From the NCBI RefSeq assembly GCF_016908775.1, contig NZ_JAFBEP010000006.1, positions 96,734 through 160,733 on the forward strand: 64,000 nt of DNA, in the 5' to 3' direction. Position numbers and translations under genes: made by a program. The notes beneath the pieces were generated by a model, which was not told the origin of the DNA, did not search any database, and saw nothing but the letters and a program-made list of their open reading frames with translations. Position 1 is the stretch's first letter. Every line of letters starts with the position of its first letter. Shown piece by piece: positions 49,792 to 59,704 of the stretch. This stretch comes from Defluviitalea raffinosedens (GTDB lineage: Bacteria; Bacillota; Clostridia; Lachnospirales; Defluviitaleaceae).

Positions 49792-50832
49792 TTATGGAAA
49801 CATCGGTATCTGATTAAGTCCCATATTTTCCTCTAATCCAAATAAAATATTCATATTTTGCACAGCCTGTCCTGCTGCGCCTTTAACCAAATTATCAATT
49901 GCCCCTATAACAATAATTCTTCCTGTTCTTTCATCTACAGAAAAACCTATATCACAATAATTTGAACCTTTAACCCATCTTGTTTCTGGATAAACACCCT
50001 TATTCATAAGACGGATGAACTGCTCTTTTTCGTAATACTTCTTATAAATATTCATTATCTCATCCCAAGTAACTTTTTTCTTAAGTTTTCCATAGCAAGT
50101 TGCTAAAATCCCTCTGTTCATGGGAATAAGATGAGGCGTAAAAGATATTGTAATGTCTTTTTTGCAGGCTTCACCAAGTTCTTGTTCAATCTCAGGAGTA
50201 TGTCTATGGGAAGCAATTTTATAGGCTTTAATGGATTCTGTACATTCAATATAATGAATATCTAAACTAAGCGCCCGGCCTGCGCCGGATACCCCTGACT
50301 TTGCATCCACTATAATGCTGTCTTCATCTATTACATTCTCTTTTAAAAGAGGATATAAACTTAAAATAGTACAAGTCGTATAACATCCCGGATTTGCAAT
50401 TAAATTGCTCTTTTGGATCTGATCTCTTTTGATTTCGCACAATCCATAAACTGCTTCTTTTAATAATTCAGGACTGAAATGTTCTGTATTATACCACTGT
50501 TCATATACATTTGCATTCTTTAATCTAAAATCTGCACCTAAGTCAATAACCTTTGCCTTCTTTAATATTGAAGCATTTACTTTTTTAGATGCAATTCCGT
50601 GCGGAAGGGCTAAGAAAATTACGTCGGCCTCTTCACTAAGTTTTTCAATATCTTCTTCTTCACATATGGTATTGCAAATACCTTCAAAGTTATGATAAAT
50701 TTGGCTAAAGCTCTTTCCTACATAACTTTGAGAAGTTAAATTTATGATATGACTCTCTGGATGCTGCATAAGAATACGTACCAATTCTTCTCCAACATAA
50801 CCCGTTGCTCCCACTATACCGACTCTTATCAT
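49792..50832 (-). CDS. argC: N-acetyl-gamma-glutamyl-phosphate reductase
   Basis: NADPH-dependent reductase of 346 residues. GIVGATGYVGEELVRIL is the nucleotide site at the N-terminus, the catalytic Cys is in NPGCYTT near residue 150, and the His in SHRHTPEIEQEL near 208. TAGGAGGAAAAGA fixes the ATG at 50832. First gene of argC-argJ-argB, divergent from argG. Confidence 0.96.
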   Translation of the reverse strand: MIRVGIVGATGYVGEELVRILMQHPESHIINLTSQSYVGKSFSQIYHNFEGICNTICEEEDIEKLSEEADVIFLALPHGIASKKVNASILKKAKVIDLGADFRLKNANVYEQWYNTEHFSPELLKEAVYGLCEIKRDQIQKSNLIANPGCYTTCTILSLYPLLKENVIDEDSIIVDAKSGVSGAGRALSLDIHYIECTESIKAYKIASHRHTPEIEQELGEACKKDITISFTPHLIPMNRGILATCYGKLKKKVTWDEIMNIYKKYYEKEQFIRLMNKGVYPETRWVKGSNYCDIGFSVDERTGRIIVIGAIDNLVKGAAGQAVQNMNILFGLEENMGLNQIPMFP

Positions 50833-50881
50833 TCTTTTCCTCCTATCCATGCTCAAGTGAAAAGTTTATGATTTTTTAATA

Positions 50882-50957
50882 ATTATACATTCATATGAAA
50901 GTTTATGCAAGTATTTTTTAAAATATGCTTGCATAAATAGTACACAAAGTGTATAAT
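50882..50957. promoter_or_regulatory. Divergent argC / argG promoters with probable ArgR operators
   Basis: argC (minus): TTGCAT at 50905-50910, 17 bases, TATAAT at 50882-50887. argG (plus): TTGCAT at 50929-50934, 17 bases, TATAAT at 50952-50957. Both -10 boxes lie in TGTATAATTAT and both -35 boxes in TTGCATAAA, as at argD. The two -35 regions form a 10-bp inverted repeat TTTATGCAAG / CTTGCATAAA. Confidence 0.8.
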
Positions 50958-50992
50958 TATAAAAAATCAACAATGGATTAGGAGGATTGAGT

Positions 50993-52198
50993 ATGAGTAA
51001 AAAAGTTGTTCTGGCATACTCCGGTGGATTGGACACAACCGTTATATTACATTGGTTAAAAGAAAATTATGATTATGAAGTTATTGCTGTTTGTGTAGAC
51101 GTAGGTCAGGGAAAAGAATTGGATGGAATGGAAGAAAAGGCCCTTAAAAATGGTGCAAGCAAACTTTACATAGAAGATGCAAAAGAAGAATTTATGAAAG
51201 ACTATGTATTTCCGATGCTTAAAGCCGGCGCTGTTTACGAGTCCAAATATTATCTTGGTACCTCCATTGCAAGACCTCTTATTGCAAAGAAATTTGTAGA
51301 AATAGCACTTAAGGAAGGCGCTGAAGCAATTTGTCATGGATGCACTGGTAAAGGAAATGATCAGGTTCGTTTTGAGCTTGCTATTAAAGCATTGGCTCCT
51401 CAGCTTAAAATTATCGCGCCCTGGAGAATATGGGATATTAAGTCCCGTGAAGATGAAATAGAATACCTTGAAAAAAGAGGATTAGAAGTTCCAATGACAA
51501 GGGAAGAAAGCTACAGCCGTGACAGAAATATGTGGCACTTAAGCCATGAAGGCCTGGACTTAGAAGATCCCGGCAAAGAACCTAATTATAATAAACTGCT
51601 TAAATTAGGCGTTTCACCAGAACAAGCTCCTGATGAACCAACCTATATAGAATTGGAATTTGAAAAAGGTATTCCTGTGAAATTAAATGGAGAAACCCTT
51701 TCCCCTGTAGATCTGATGTTTAAACTCAATGAGATCGGCGGCAAGAATGGAATCGGTTTATCTGATATATTAGAAAATCGCGTGGTTGGCATGAAATCCA
51801 GAGGAGTATATGAAACTCCCGGAGGCGTTATATTGTATGCTGCCCATGAAGAATTGGAACATATGTGCTTGGATCACCAAACCTATGCTTATAAGCAACA
51901 GGTTGCTTTAAAATATGCAGAACTAATTTATTCCGGAGAATGGTTTACTCCTCTTCGTGAAGCATTGGCTGCCTTCGTAGATGCTACTCAGGAAACTGTA
52001 ACTGGAAAGGTTAGATTGAAATTATACAAAGGCAATATTATTCCTGCCGGAACGACTTCACCATATTCATTATACAATGAATCTATCGCAAGCTTTACAA
52101 CTGGCGACTTATACAGTCATAAAGATGCCGAAGGCTTTATTAACTTATACGGTCTTCCATCTAAAGTAAGAGCTATGATGAAGCAAAGAAACCAATAG
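50993..52198 (+). CDS. argG: Argininosuccinate synthase
   Basis: ATP-dependent joining of citrulline and aspartate, 401 residues. The PP-loop [11 protein letters not shown] is at about residues 6-16; [26 protein letters not shown] and [14 protein letters not shown] are characteristic. ATTAGGAGGATTGAGT precedes the ATG at 50993. A 92-base gap with a hairpin separates it from argH. Confidence 0.97.
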   Translation: MSKKVVLAYSGGLDTTVILHWLKENYDYEVIAVCVDVGQGKELDGMEEKALKNGASKLYIEDAKEEFMKDYVFPMLKAGAVYESKYYLGTSIARPLIAKKFVEIALKEGAEAICHGCTGKGNDQVRFELAIKALAPQLKIIAPWRIWDIKSREDEIEYLEKRGLEVPMTREESYSRDRNMWHLSHEGLDLEDPGKEPNYNKLLKLGVSPEQAPDEPTYIELEFEKGIPVKLNGETLSPVDLMFKLNEIGGKNGIGLSDILENRVVGMKSRGVYETPGGVILYAAHEELEHMCLDHQTYAYKQQVALKYAELIYSGEWFTPLREALAAFVDATQETVTGKVRLKLYKGNIIPAGTTSPYSLYNESIASFTTGDLYSHKDAEGFINLYGLPSKVRAMMKQRNQ

Positions 52199-52223
52199 AA
52201 TTAAAATATTATTTCTTTAATTA

Positions 52224-52254
52224 GAACCAACTCATGGATGAAATGAGTTGGTTC
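52224..52254 (+). repeat. Hairpin between argG and argH
   Basis: A 12-bp perfect stem (GAACCAACTCAT / ATGAGTTGGTTC, 7-base loop) followed by CCTTTAATG. The weak T-tail means partial termination or mRNA processing between the genes is possible. Confidence 0.6.
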
Positions 52255-52290
52255 CTTTAATGAAAAAGACTGAGTAAAGGATGTGAAAGA

Positions 52291-53682
52291 ATGAAATTAT
52301 GGGGTGGAAGATTTTCAAAATCAACCGATTCTATGGTGGATGATTTTAATTCCTCCATACGATTTGACCAACGGTTATACAAAGAAGATATCTTAGGAAG
52401 TATTGCCCATGTTTCCATGCTTGGAAAGCAAAATATCATTCCACAAGAAGATGCGGAAATTATAAAAAAAGAATTAAAAGCAATTCTGCAAGATATTGAA
52501 GATGGAAAAATTGAGTTTGATATTGAGGCTGAGGATATTCATATGAATATAGAAAAAATCCTTATTTCAAGGATCGGTGACACAGGCAAAAAACTCCATA
52601 CAGGAAGAAGCCGTAATGATCAGGTTGCACTGGATATGCGTATGTATGTCAAGAAAGAAATCAAAGAAATTCAATCCTTGATCTTAAAACTTCAGTCCGT
52701 TCTTATCAAATTATCCAAAGAACATGCAGAAACCATTATGCCTGGATACACCCATCTCCAAAGAGCACAACCTATTACCCTTGCCCATCATTTGATGGCT
52801 TATTTCGAAATGTTTAAGCGGGACATTGAAAGACTAAACGATACCTATAAAAGAACCAATATTCTGCCTCTTGGTTCAGGGGCTTTGGCGGCAACTACCT
52901 ATCCTTTGGATAGATATGCTGTTGCAAAAGATTTAGGATTTTCTGATGTGACTTTTAATAGCCTGGACGGCGTATCGGACAGGGATTACTGTATCGAACT
53001 CCTTAATAATCTTTCGCTGATTATGATGCATCTTAGCCGTTTTTCTGAAGAAATTATTCTCTGGAGTTCCCACGAATTTCATTTTATAGAATTAGACGAT
53101 GCGTACTCTACTGGAAGCAGTATTATGCCCCAGAAGAAAAATCCAGATATTGCAGAATTAGTTCGTGGAAAAACCGGACGGGTTTATGGAGATTTGATGA
53201 GTCTTCTCACCACCATGAAATCCCTTCCTCTGGCATACAATAAAGATATGCAGGAAGATAAAGAAGTTGTCTTTGATGCCATTGATACGGTAAAAATGTG
53301 CCTTCCTATCTTTACTTCCATGATTGAAACTATGAAAGTACTAAAGGACAATATGTATAATGCTGCCGGCGGTGGCTTTACCAATGCAACGGATGCTGCC
53401 GATTATCTCGTTAAAAAAGGCCTGCCCTTCAGAGATGCCCATGAAATTATTGGCAAACTGGTTCTTTACTGCATCCAACATAATACTTCATTGGAAAAGC
53501 TGTCATTGGAAGAATATAAACAACTCTCACCTGCTTTTGATGAAGATATCTTCAAAGCGATTTCTCTCGAAGAATGTGTTAATAAAAGAAAGATCATAGG
53601 CGGTCCTGCAAAAGAAATGGTCCTTCAGCATATTCAAAAAGCAGAAGAGTATATAAACAGCATAAACACCTCTAATGATTAG
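52291..53682 (+). CDS. argH: Argininosuccinate lyase
   Basis: Releases arginine and fumarate, 463 residues. The fumarase-superfamily signature [12 protein letters not shown] is near residue 277; [20 protein letters not shown] and [18 protein letters not shown] are present. AAAGGATGTGAAAGA precedes the ATG. Its last codons lie within the palindrome shared with the convergent gene; the final five residues NTSND are the same in both proteins. Confidence 0.97.
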   Translation: MKLWGGRFSKSTDSMVDDFNSSIRFDQRLYKEDILGSIAHVSMLGKQNIIPQEDAEIIKKELKAILQDIEDGKIEFDIEAEDIHMNIEKILISRIGDTGKKLHTGRSRNDQVALDMRMYVKKEIKEIQSLILKLQSVLIKLSKEHAETIMPGYTHLQRAQPITLAHHLMAYFEMFKRDIERLNDTYKRTNILPLGSGALAATTYPLDRYAVAKDLGFSDVTFNSLDGVSDRDYCIELLNNLSLIMMHLSRFSEEIILWSSHEFHFIELDDAYSTGSSIMPQKKNPDIAELVRGKTGRVYGDLMSLLTTMKSLPLAYNKDMQEDKEVVFDAIDTVKMCLPIFTSMIETMKVLKDNMYNAAGGGFTNATDAADYLVKKGLPFRDAHEIIGKLVLYCIQHNTSLEKLSLEEYKQLSPAFDEDIFKAISLEECVNKRKIIGGPAKEMVLQHIQKAEEYINSINTSND

Positions 53683-53699
53683 TCATTGGAGGTGTTTAT
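53662..53699. terminator. Shared terminator inside the convergent coding ends
   Basis: A 17-bp stem with one G-U pair (53662-53678 with 53683-53699) is centred on the overlapping stop codons of argH and the convergent gene. T content after it is modest (TTTATTTC on plus), so termination strength is uncertain. Confidence 0.65.
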
Positions 53700-54401
53700 T
53701 TCATAAAGAATCGTGTTTCCTTGCTTTCCGACTTCTCTGATTAATTTCATTTTTTTTAAGCAATATGTCATGCGTCTGGCTTGGGGAATGCTTATATCCA
53801 GATACTTAGAAAGTGATTTATTTGTGAAAGGCTGCGGCAAATGATCGGGGAGAAATGAAGCAAAATCGTCTTTGGACTCAAATACTATGGACTGGCTTAC
53901 ATCCAGTAAAATTTTATCGTAAATACTGGCTCCTTTTCTTCTCCAGCTTCCTTTTCCGTCAAAACATCTGATTTCTTCTGCTTTAATCATCAGAATCTCT
54001 AAAGAAAAATTCTCTTCGTTCATCACTTCCGGACAGCGAATCAATTCATTAAAGCAATCCAGCAATTTGCCTTTCTTAGGAGATTTTCTCCTGCTAATCA
54101 CTTCTCCGTCCCTACCTAAGGTTACAATCCACTTTTCTTCACAAATAGGATAAACCAGCCTTACAGGATAATCTATAATAAGATTTTTGATTTTACTTCG
54201 TATGGAACTAAAATTTTTTGTCTGTATTTCAATTAATTGATTTTGCCTTACAATGTCTACGATATATCTTCCGACTTTTACTTCAAGCCGATCTTCTTTT
54301 TGAGCATACCATTGCTTTATTTGATTATGCAAGGAACCTTCATTCTGAATATTGATGCCCCTATGTTCTTCTTTAATCCCATTATTCCATTGCTTCTTCA
54401 T
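53679..54401 (-). CDS. DUF8091-like protein: nuclease-fold region plus winged helix
   Basis: Protein of 240 residues. The N-terminal half has [24 protein letters not shown] (about 43-66), a D...ExQ pattern like PD-(D/E)xK nucleases, followed by [20 protein letters not shown]. The C-terminus (about 180-238) reads as a winged helix ([28 protein letters not shown]). It resembles a family I recall as DUF8091; no function is known to me. GAGGAG lies 11 bases before the ATG at 54401. It lies beside arginine genes by convergence only and shares a terminator palindrome with argH. Confidence 0.6.
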   Translation of the reverse strand: MKKQWNNGIKEEHRGINIQNEGSLHNQIKQWYAQKEDRLEVKVGRYIVDIVRQNQLIEIQTKNFSSIRSKIKNLIIDYPVRLVYPICEEKWIVTLGRDGEVISRRKSPKKGKLLDCFNELIRCPEVMNEENFSLEILMIKAEEIRCFDGKGSWRRKGASIYDKILLDVSQSIVFESKDDFASFLPDHLPQPFTNKSLSKYLDISIPQARRMTYCLKKMKLIREVGKQGNTILYEINTSND

Positions 54402-54465
54402 CAATTTGATTACTCCTCTCTTTCTTAATTATACAATTTTGCTTCATACTTTCAAACAACAAAAA

Positions 54466-54495
54466 ACCTGTTTGAGACACTACTCCCAAACAGGT
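54466..54495 (-). terminator. Probable distal terminator of glgB
   Basis: A 9-bp stem (ACCTGTTTG at 54466-54474, CAAACAGGT at 54487-54495) followed by TTTTTTG on the minus strand. The only minus-strand transcript that could reach it is that of glgB, after crossing the DUF1294 gene in antisense. The nuclease-like gene starts about 65 bases further on. Confidence 0.6.
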
Positions 54496-54591
54496 AAGTC
54501 TTTCGTTTTAACTTTTTAACATTGTAACTTAGAAAACAACGTTGTATAATAAAACAGAAATTAAAGCCAGTATTAAGAACCGAGGTGTAGA

Positions 54592-54858
54592 ATGAAAATA
54601 TATGTCATTATTATTTTTATACTACTCAATCTTCTCTCATGGAGTACATTTGGGGTAGATAAAAGAAAAGCTTTAAAAAATCAATGGAGAACTTCTGAAA
54701 AAACATTGCTCACTTTATCCTTCTTTGGTCCCTTTGGAGCACTGCTTGGCATGAAGACCTTTCATCATAAAACGAAGAAAATCAAATTTAAGATCTTGAT
54801 TCCATTGTTCTTGTTTTTACAAATCGTTCTTTATCTATTATTCTTCTACCCTTTTTAA
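54592..54858 (+). CDS. DUF1294 small membrane protein
   Basis: Protein of 88 residues with two membrane helices (about 3-20 and 67-87). The DUF1294 core [47 protein letters not shown] is intact. Function unknown. CCGAGGTGTAGA precedes the ATG. Its last 21 bases overlap the end of glgB on the other strand. Confidence 0.85.
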   Translation: MKIYVIIIFILLNLLSWSTFGVDKRKALKNQWRTSEKTLLTLSFFGPFGALLGMKTFHHKTKKIKFKILIPLFLFLQIVLYLLFFYPF

Positions 54859-57057
54859 GATCGTCATACCCAAAGGTGGAATTCTAAGTTCAATGCTGTA
54901 TGCTCTTCCATCCCATTCCCTATGATCAGCTGTAATGACTTGTTCATTTAGTACATTGCTTCCGCCATATTTAGAGTGGTCGCTATTAAAAATCTCTTTG
55001 TAGTTTCCTTGGGCTGGCACTCCAATTCTATGTTGAAAATGGGGGACCGGAGTAAAGTTACATACAAAAATCAAAGTATCTTTCGGATTCTTTCCTTTTC
55101 TTACAAAAGAAACCATGCTGACATCAGCATCAGACGCATTAATCCATTCAAATCCTTCTCCAGTAAAATCATATTCCCAAAAAGCACTCTCTTTTAAATA
55201 AAGGTGATTCAAATCTTTAATATATTCTTGCATTCCCTTATGCTTTTCAAACTGAAGTAAATGCCAGTCAAGGCTTTTTGCTTCGCTCCATTCATTAAAC
55301 TGAGCAATCTCTCCTCCCATAAACAGGAGCTTTTTACCAGGATGTCCATACATAAACCCATAAGCAACTCTAAGATTAGCAAATTTTTGCCAGTAGTCTC
55401 CCGGCATTTTACTAATCATAGAACCTTTTCCGTGTACCACTTCATCATGGGAAAGGACTAAAATGAAATTTTCTGTAAATGCATAAAGCAATCCAAAAGT
55501 CAAATCATTATGATGATATTTTCTATGTATAGGATCTTTTTTCATATATCTTAGAAAATCATTCATCCATCCCATATTCCATTTGAGTCCAAAACCTAAA
55601 CCGCCTATATCGGTTGGTCTTGATACATTAGGCCAGGCTGTTGACTCCTCTGCAATCATCATAATACCCGGAAACTTCTGATATACTATGGAGTTAAGAT
55701 GTTTAAAAAATTCTACTGCTTCTAAGTTCTCACGGCCTCCATACTTATTTGGAATCCAATTACCGTCTGTCTTTCCATAGTCCAGGTAAAGCATGGATGC
55801 TACTGCATCTACCCTTAATCCATCAATATGATATTTTTCAAACCAGAAAATCGCATTAGCAATCAAAAACAATTTTACTTCAATACGACCATAATTGAAA
55901 ATCAATGTTCCCCAATCCGGATGTTCCCCTTGTCTGGGATCTTCATGTTCATAAAGAGCAGTACCATCAAATCGGATCAGGCCATAAGAATCCTTGGGAA
56001 AATGGGCAGGAACCCAATCCAATATCACTCCTATATTATTTTGATGGCAGTAATCTACAAAATACATAAAGTCTTCCGGAGTTCCAAAACGACTGGTAGG
56101 TGCATAGTATCCGGTTACCTGGTATCCCCAGGAACCATCATAAGGATGCTCCGTAATCGGCAATAATTCGATGTGGGTATATCCCATCGCTTTAACATAG
56201 TCTACCAGCTTATGAGCGGCTTCTCTATATGTTAAATACCTGTTCCCTTCTTCCGGAACTCTCATCCATGAACCAAGATGCACTTCGTATATGGATACCG
56301 GCTGATTTAATGGATCTGTTTTCTGACGTTTCTCCATCCATTGTGCATCATTCCATTGATATTTATTAATATCATAGACAATCGAAGCACTATTGGGTCT
56401 TACTTCCATATAATTTCCATAAGGGTCTGATTTTTCAAGTAAATAGTCTTCTCTTGTCTTTATTTCATACTTATAAATATCTCCTTCCGACACACCAGGA
56501 ATAAACAGCTCCCATATACCACTGTAACCTAAACATCTCATAGGATGTCTTCTTCCATCCCATCCGTTAAAATCCCCTATAACACTTACCCGTTTTGCAT
56601 TTGGCGCCCATACTGCAAATAAAACTCCATCCACTCCATCAATCGTCATGGGATGCGAACCTAATTTTTCAAATATTTTATAATGAGTGCCTTGCCCAAA
56701 AAGATATTTGTCAAAGTCAGTTATATATGGATTAAAAGAATAGGGATCATAAGTTGTCCACTGATTACCCAGATAATCGGCAATACTTAATCGATATCTG
56801 AATATTGTCGGACGATCAGGTATTACAGCTTCAAAAAATCCATCACTACAAACTTTTTTCATATCATATTTTTGCTCAGGTTTTTCATCATCTATTACTT
56901 CTATACTGGCTGCCTGAGGAATAAAAGCCCGTACAACCACAGCCTTTTTCCCATCTACCTCTACTTCATGCATTCCCAGGATATGATGCGGATCTCTGTG
57001 TTCAGACCTTAAGATTTCAAATACTTCTACAAGACTCGCTGTTGTTTCCATAAACAT
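54838..57057 (-). CDS. glgB: 1,4-alpha-glucan branching enzyme
   Basis: Makes alpha-1,6 branches in glycogen, 739 residues, full length. It has an N1 domain (about 15-105), CBM48 (about 125-215, [19 protein letters not shown]), the GH13 barrel with the nucleophile Asp in [15 protein letters not shown], the acid Glu in [10 protein letters not shown] and [13 protein letters not shown], and a C-terminal beta domain. The start is unsure: neither ATG at 57057 nor at 57051 has a good ribosome binding site, the nearest G-rich box being about 25 bases upstream. It is the only glycogen gene in the window. Confidence 0.95.
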   Translation of the reverse strand: MFMETTASLVEVFEILRSEHRDPHHILGMHEVEVDGKKAVVVRAFIPQAASIEVIDDEKPEQKYDMKKVCSDGFFEAVIPDRPTIFRYRLSIADYLGNQWTTYDPYSFNPYITDFDKYLFGQGTHYKIFEKLGSHPMTIDGVDGVLFAVWAPNAKRVSVIGDFNGWDGRRHPMRCLGYSGIWELFIPGVSEGDIYKYEIKTREDYLLEKSDPYGNYMEVRPNSASIVYDINKYQWNDAQWMEKRQKTDPLNQPVSIYEVHLGSWMRVPEEGNRYLTYREAAHKLVDYVKAMGYTHIELLPITEHPYDGSWGYQVTGYYAPTSRFGTPEDFMYFVDYCHQNNIGVILDWVPAHFPKDSYGLIRFDGTALYEHEDPRQGEHPDWGTLIFNYGRIEVKLFLIANAIFWFEKYHIDGLRVDAVASMLYLDYGKTDGNWIPNKYGGRENLEAVEFFKHLNSIVYQKFPGIMMIAEESTAWPNVSRPTDIGGLGFGLKWNMGWMNDFLRYMKKDPIHRKYHHNDLTFGLLYAFTENFILVLSHDEVVHGKGSMISKMPGDYWQKFANLRVAYGFMYGHPGKKLLFMGGEIAQFNEWSEAKSLDWHLLQFEKHKGMQEYIKDLNHLYLKESAFWEYDFTGEGFEWINASDADVSMVSFVRKGKNPKDTLIFVCNFTPVPHFQHRIGVPAQGNYKEIFNSDHSKYGGSNVLNEQVITADHREWDGRAYSIELRIPPLGMTILKRVEE

Positions 57058-57366
57058 CGCTGCAGTTATCTTTAATAACCACAGCTTCCCCCCTTCACTT
57101 TATGTTAATCCATATGTCAAATAATTTGGGTCATATTGCTAGTAAAATTTATTCTATCATGTTTTTAAGTCATATACAATAAGTTCCAGTAAGTTTTGCT
57201 TATTTTCTATCTAATAAAAAACTTCATATTTTTACAATTATCTTTCAGATATTTTATGTTAATGTATATTCCAGTCGATTTAAATTTTCCCGTTGAAATT
57301 AATTCTTGGTATGTTACAATTATGAATGGCACAAATTAAAGATTTATAATGGAAGGAGAAGTTTGT
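57058..57366 (+). promoter_or_regulatory. Intergenic region with possible promoter of the His-tail gene
   Basis: AT-rich gap between divergent glgB and the unrecognised gene. TTGAAA (57293-57298), 16 bases, TACAAT (57315-57320) could drive the plus-strand gene. No gene or repeat was seen in the remainder. Confidence 0.5.
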
Positions 57367-58869
57367 TTGAACAGTGAAAACAATAATTTAGAGACGAATT
57401 TAAGTGCTTCATTTAAAGAAAGCGTTCCTCTTGCATTTTTAAATTTTCTTAAAAGTACCATTGGGATATCTTCAAATGAGTTTATTCCATATATTGATGG
57501 AATGGATGAGAAAATTGAGCAAATCGCAGATTATGTTAAAAATGTCCTACTTTCTTTAGAAGATATTTTAAACGAAGCAAGTACCCAAAAATTCAATAGA
57601 ATACAAGAACTAATCAACTATAAAAACACTATTTCCAATCTGTTTTGCATTGCATATGGATATGTTACAGAACTTAATATTCTTTCGTTTATCATAGAAG
57701 AACAGTATCAATTGGAACAATTTAAAAAATCCGATATAGGAGTTTTAGACTATGATCATTTTTATGAAGAATGTTCCTCATTTATTTTTCATCATTCAAA
57801 AGATGAAGATAAAATGCAAAGACTACGTGAAGTTTTAAAACATATTCCTATTAGAATAACAAAAGATAAATTCTATGACTACATAGAAAAAAGCATTGAA
57901 TTGATAGAAGTAAGCGAGGATCCAAAAGAATTAGAACGTTTTTTTGACATGTTAAAACTTCAGTTTATTGGAACAAGTGTAGATGGATATGAAGAATTTC
58001 TGCCAGATATCGTTTCTTCTATCAATCATATTAAGTCTCAGGATTTACTAAAAATGAATGAAGATGATATTACTGCATTGTGGGAAGAAGTTGAAATAAC
58101 CGGTGATATTTTATCAAAAATCATTATGATCTTATCTCTGCTTTACAAAGCGCTGAATGCTCTTTCTATTCTTATCATGTTAGAAAACGTAAATTTGCAA
58201 ACACTCTATAATCGGCATGTCGCTTATAAAGATTTTTATTTATCTGCTTCTACCATCGTAAACTGGGCTTCAGACCCTGAAGAAAGAGAATTACTGGTTG
58301 AAACACTGCCGGATTTACTGGACAGACATATTGAAATACTTGAATCAAATCTTGAGAAAAAACATTCTGAAATTATGAGACAAATTCAAAAGAAAAATGA
58401 AGATCTAGATTTATTGTCCAAAGAAATTCAAAACTATCAACTGGTTCTATACTATTTGAATACAGATTTATCTGACCTCTTTAGTTATGAAAGAAAATCA
58501 AAAGCTTCTGTAACGATGGACAAGATTTTAAAGCCTTATATCGAAGAATTTAAACATTTTATAGATGAGCAACTTCAAGTTATGCCTAATATATTCAGAA
58601 AAGCAAGAATGCAGCACTTTTTGGGTATTCTTCCTCCAGCCATGAACGAAAAAGAATTTAGGCATTATTTGCAGAACGCTATAGAATCCTGTTCTACAGA
58701 AGAAAGAAAAGCTCTTGTTTTGAGCAAAATAGGCATCATAATGGATTCCAGCGGATTTTTTGACCATGATCATCAAAGCTGTGACTGCGGTCATGACCAT
58801 CATCACGATCATCATCATGACGAAGAGCACTTTCATATCCATGACCATAATCATCATCATTACCATTAA
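57367..58869 (+). CDS. Unrecognised 500-residue helical protein with His-rich tail
   Basis: I do not recognise the family. The body (1 to about 460) is acidic, hydrophilic and almost wholly helical in character, with no signal peptide or membrane helix and a coiled-coil-like stretch near 320-365 (ESNLEKKHSEIMRQIQKKNE). The last 37 residues hold 17 His, with many Asp and a CDC pair, a likely Zn, Ni or Co binding tail. I start it at TTG 57367, 8 bases after AAGGAG; the ATG at 57349 lies upstream of that site and has none of its own. It stands alone, convergent with the LexA-like regulator gene. A metal storage or chaperone tail is inference. Confidence 0.7.
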   Translation: MNSENNNLETNLSASFKESVPLAFLNFLKSTIGISSNEFIPYIDGMDEKIEQIADYVKNVLLSLEDILNEASTQKFNRIQELINYKNTISNLFCIAYGYVTELNILSFIIEEQYQLEQFKKSDIGVLDYDHFYEECSSFIFHHSKDEDKMQRLREVLKHIPIRITKDKFYDYIEKSIELIEVSEDPKELERFFDMLKLQFIGTSVDGYEEFLPDIVSSINHIKSQDLLKMNEDDITALWEEVEITGDILSKIIMILSLLYKALNALSILIMLENVNLQTLYNRHVAYKDFYLSASTIVNWASDPEERELLVETLPDLLDRHIEILESNLEKKHSEIMRQIQKKNEDLDLLSKEIQNYQLVLYYLNTDLSDLFSYERKSKASVTMDKILKPYIEEFKHFIDEQLQVMPNIFRKARMQHFLGILPPAMNEKEFRHYLQNAIESCSTEERKALVLSKIGIIMDSSGFFDHDHQSCDCGHDHHHDHHHDEEHFHIHDHNHHHYH

Positions 58870-58870
58870 A

Positions 58871-58899
58871 ATAACTCCCATACACTGTATGGGAGTTAT
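58871..58899. terminator. Bidirectional terminator, His-tail gene and LexA-like gene
   Basis: A 12-bp perfect stem (58871-58882 with 58888-58899) lies at both convergent stops. The T-runs are short, with TATTTTAATGG on the minus strand. Confidence 0.65.
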
Positions 58900-59585
58900 A
58901 ATATGTTAATCTCTATTCTGATCAGCTTGGCCAAAATTTTAATTTCTTGAGGAGATACTGTACGAGTTTTAACGACACCTCTGTTTTCAATAAGTAAAAG
59001 CTGGCTTTGAGAAAGCTTTTTGATTTGTCTAAGCATCCTTTTTCCATCATATTCAATAAAGTAAAATCCCTGATTATTGAACTCATGGGTTGAAAATGCG
59101 AGTACCAGATCCCCTTTCATCATCCTGAAACCAAGCATATCATCATCTTCTACAGTCAAATAGAAAACTTTGTCTTTAGAAAAACCCTCTACTTTATTGT
59201 CCACTACAGGAAGCTGCCTGCTGCCCGTCACATTAGAAAGGGTATAATCATAAATGGGTACTGTTTTAAGTACAGAAGAAAAAGCATCATTCCAGATAGG
59301 TTCTATAGGAGCTGTTTCGGTGTCTTTTCTTTTTTCGATTTTTTTAACTGATGCTCTTTTCTCTTCTTTATTTTCTTCAAAAAAGTCATCATTTATTACC
59401 CCATCCTCGATAGGCTCTCCTAATATTTTAGAAAATGTATGCAGGATAGTACTGTTAATGATCTTTCTTCCAGTTTCCATTTCTTCTAAAGCTTTTTCTG
59501 AAATCCCTGCTTTTTTAGCCAGTTGCTTTCTGGTCATTCCTTTTTTATTTCTAAGATCAGCTATTTGTTGTCCTAATCTGCTCAT
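58896..59585 (-). CDS. XRE regulator with degenerate S24/LexA-like domain
   Basis: Protein of 229 residues: Cro/C1-type helix-turn-helix (about 3-58, LRNKKGMTRKQLAKKAGISEKALEEMETGR), charged linker, and a C-terminal LexA/S24-like beta domain (about 125-225). Aligned by eye to LexA, the catalytic Ser position in SMS is Asp (EDDDMLGFRMMKGDLV) and the Lys position is Arg (RMLRQIKK), so self-cleavage is not expected. The fold may instead sense a ligand or dimerise. TTGGAGGAAATT sets the ATG at 59585. Targets are unknown. Confidence 0.8.
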   Translation of the reverse strand: MSRLGQQIADLRNKKGMTRKQLAKKAGISEKALEEMETGRKIINSTILHTFSKILGEPIEDGVINDDFFEENKEEKRASVKKIEKRKDTETAPIEPIWNDAFSSVLKTVPIYDYTLSNVTGSRQLPVVDNKVEGFSKDKVFYLTVEDDDMLGFRMMKGDLVLAFSTHEFNNQGFYFIEYDGKRMLRQIKKLSQSQLLLIENRGVVKTRTVSPQEIKILAKLIRIEINIL

Positions 59586-59671
59586 AATTTCCTCCAATAA
59601 TATATGTTCTTTTTTATATTATATCAAATAAAGCTTGAATTTCAAACTAAGAAAAGTCTTACGACACAAAA

Positions 59672-59695
59672 TAGGCCTGCCCAAAGGCAAGCCTA
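59672..59695 (-). terminator. Terminator of cstA
   Basis: A 10-bp stem with one G-U pair (59672-59681 with 59686-59695) 9 bases after the cstA stop, followed on the minus strand by TTTTGTG. Confidence 0.65.
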
Positions 59696-59704
59696 GAATT
59701 CTCT

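Noticed and set aside
58528..58881. Met-rich minus-strand frame of 117 codons
   Set aside because: It is the reverse strand of His codons (CAT read as ATG) in the tail of the plus-strand gene, without a ribosome binding site.
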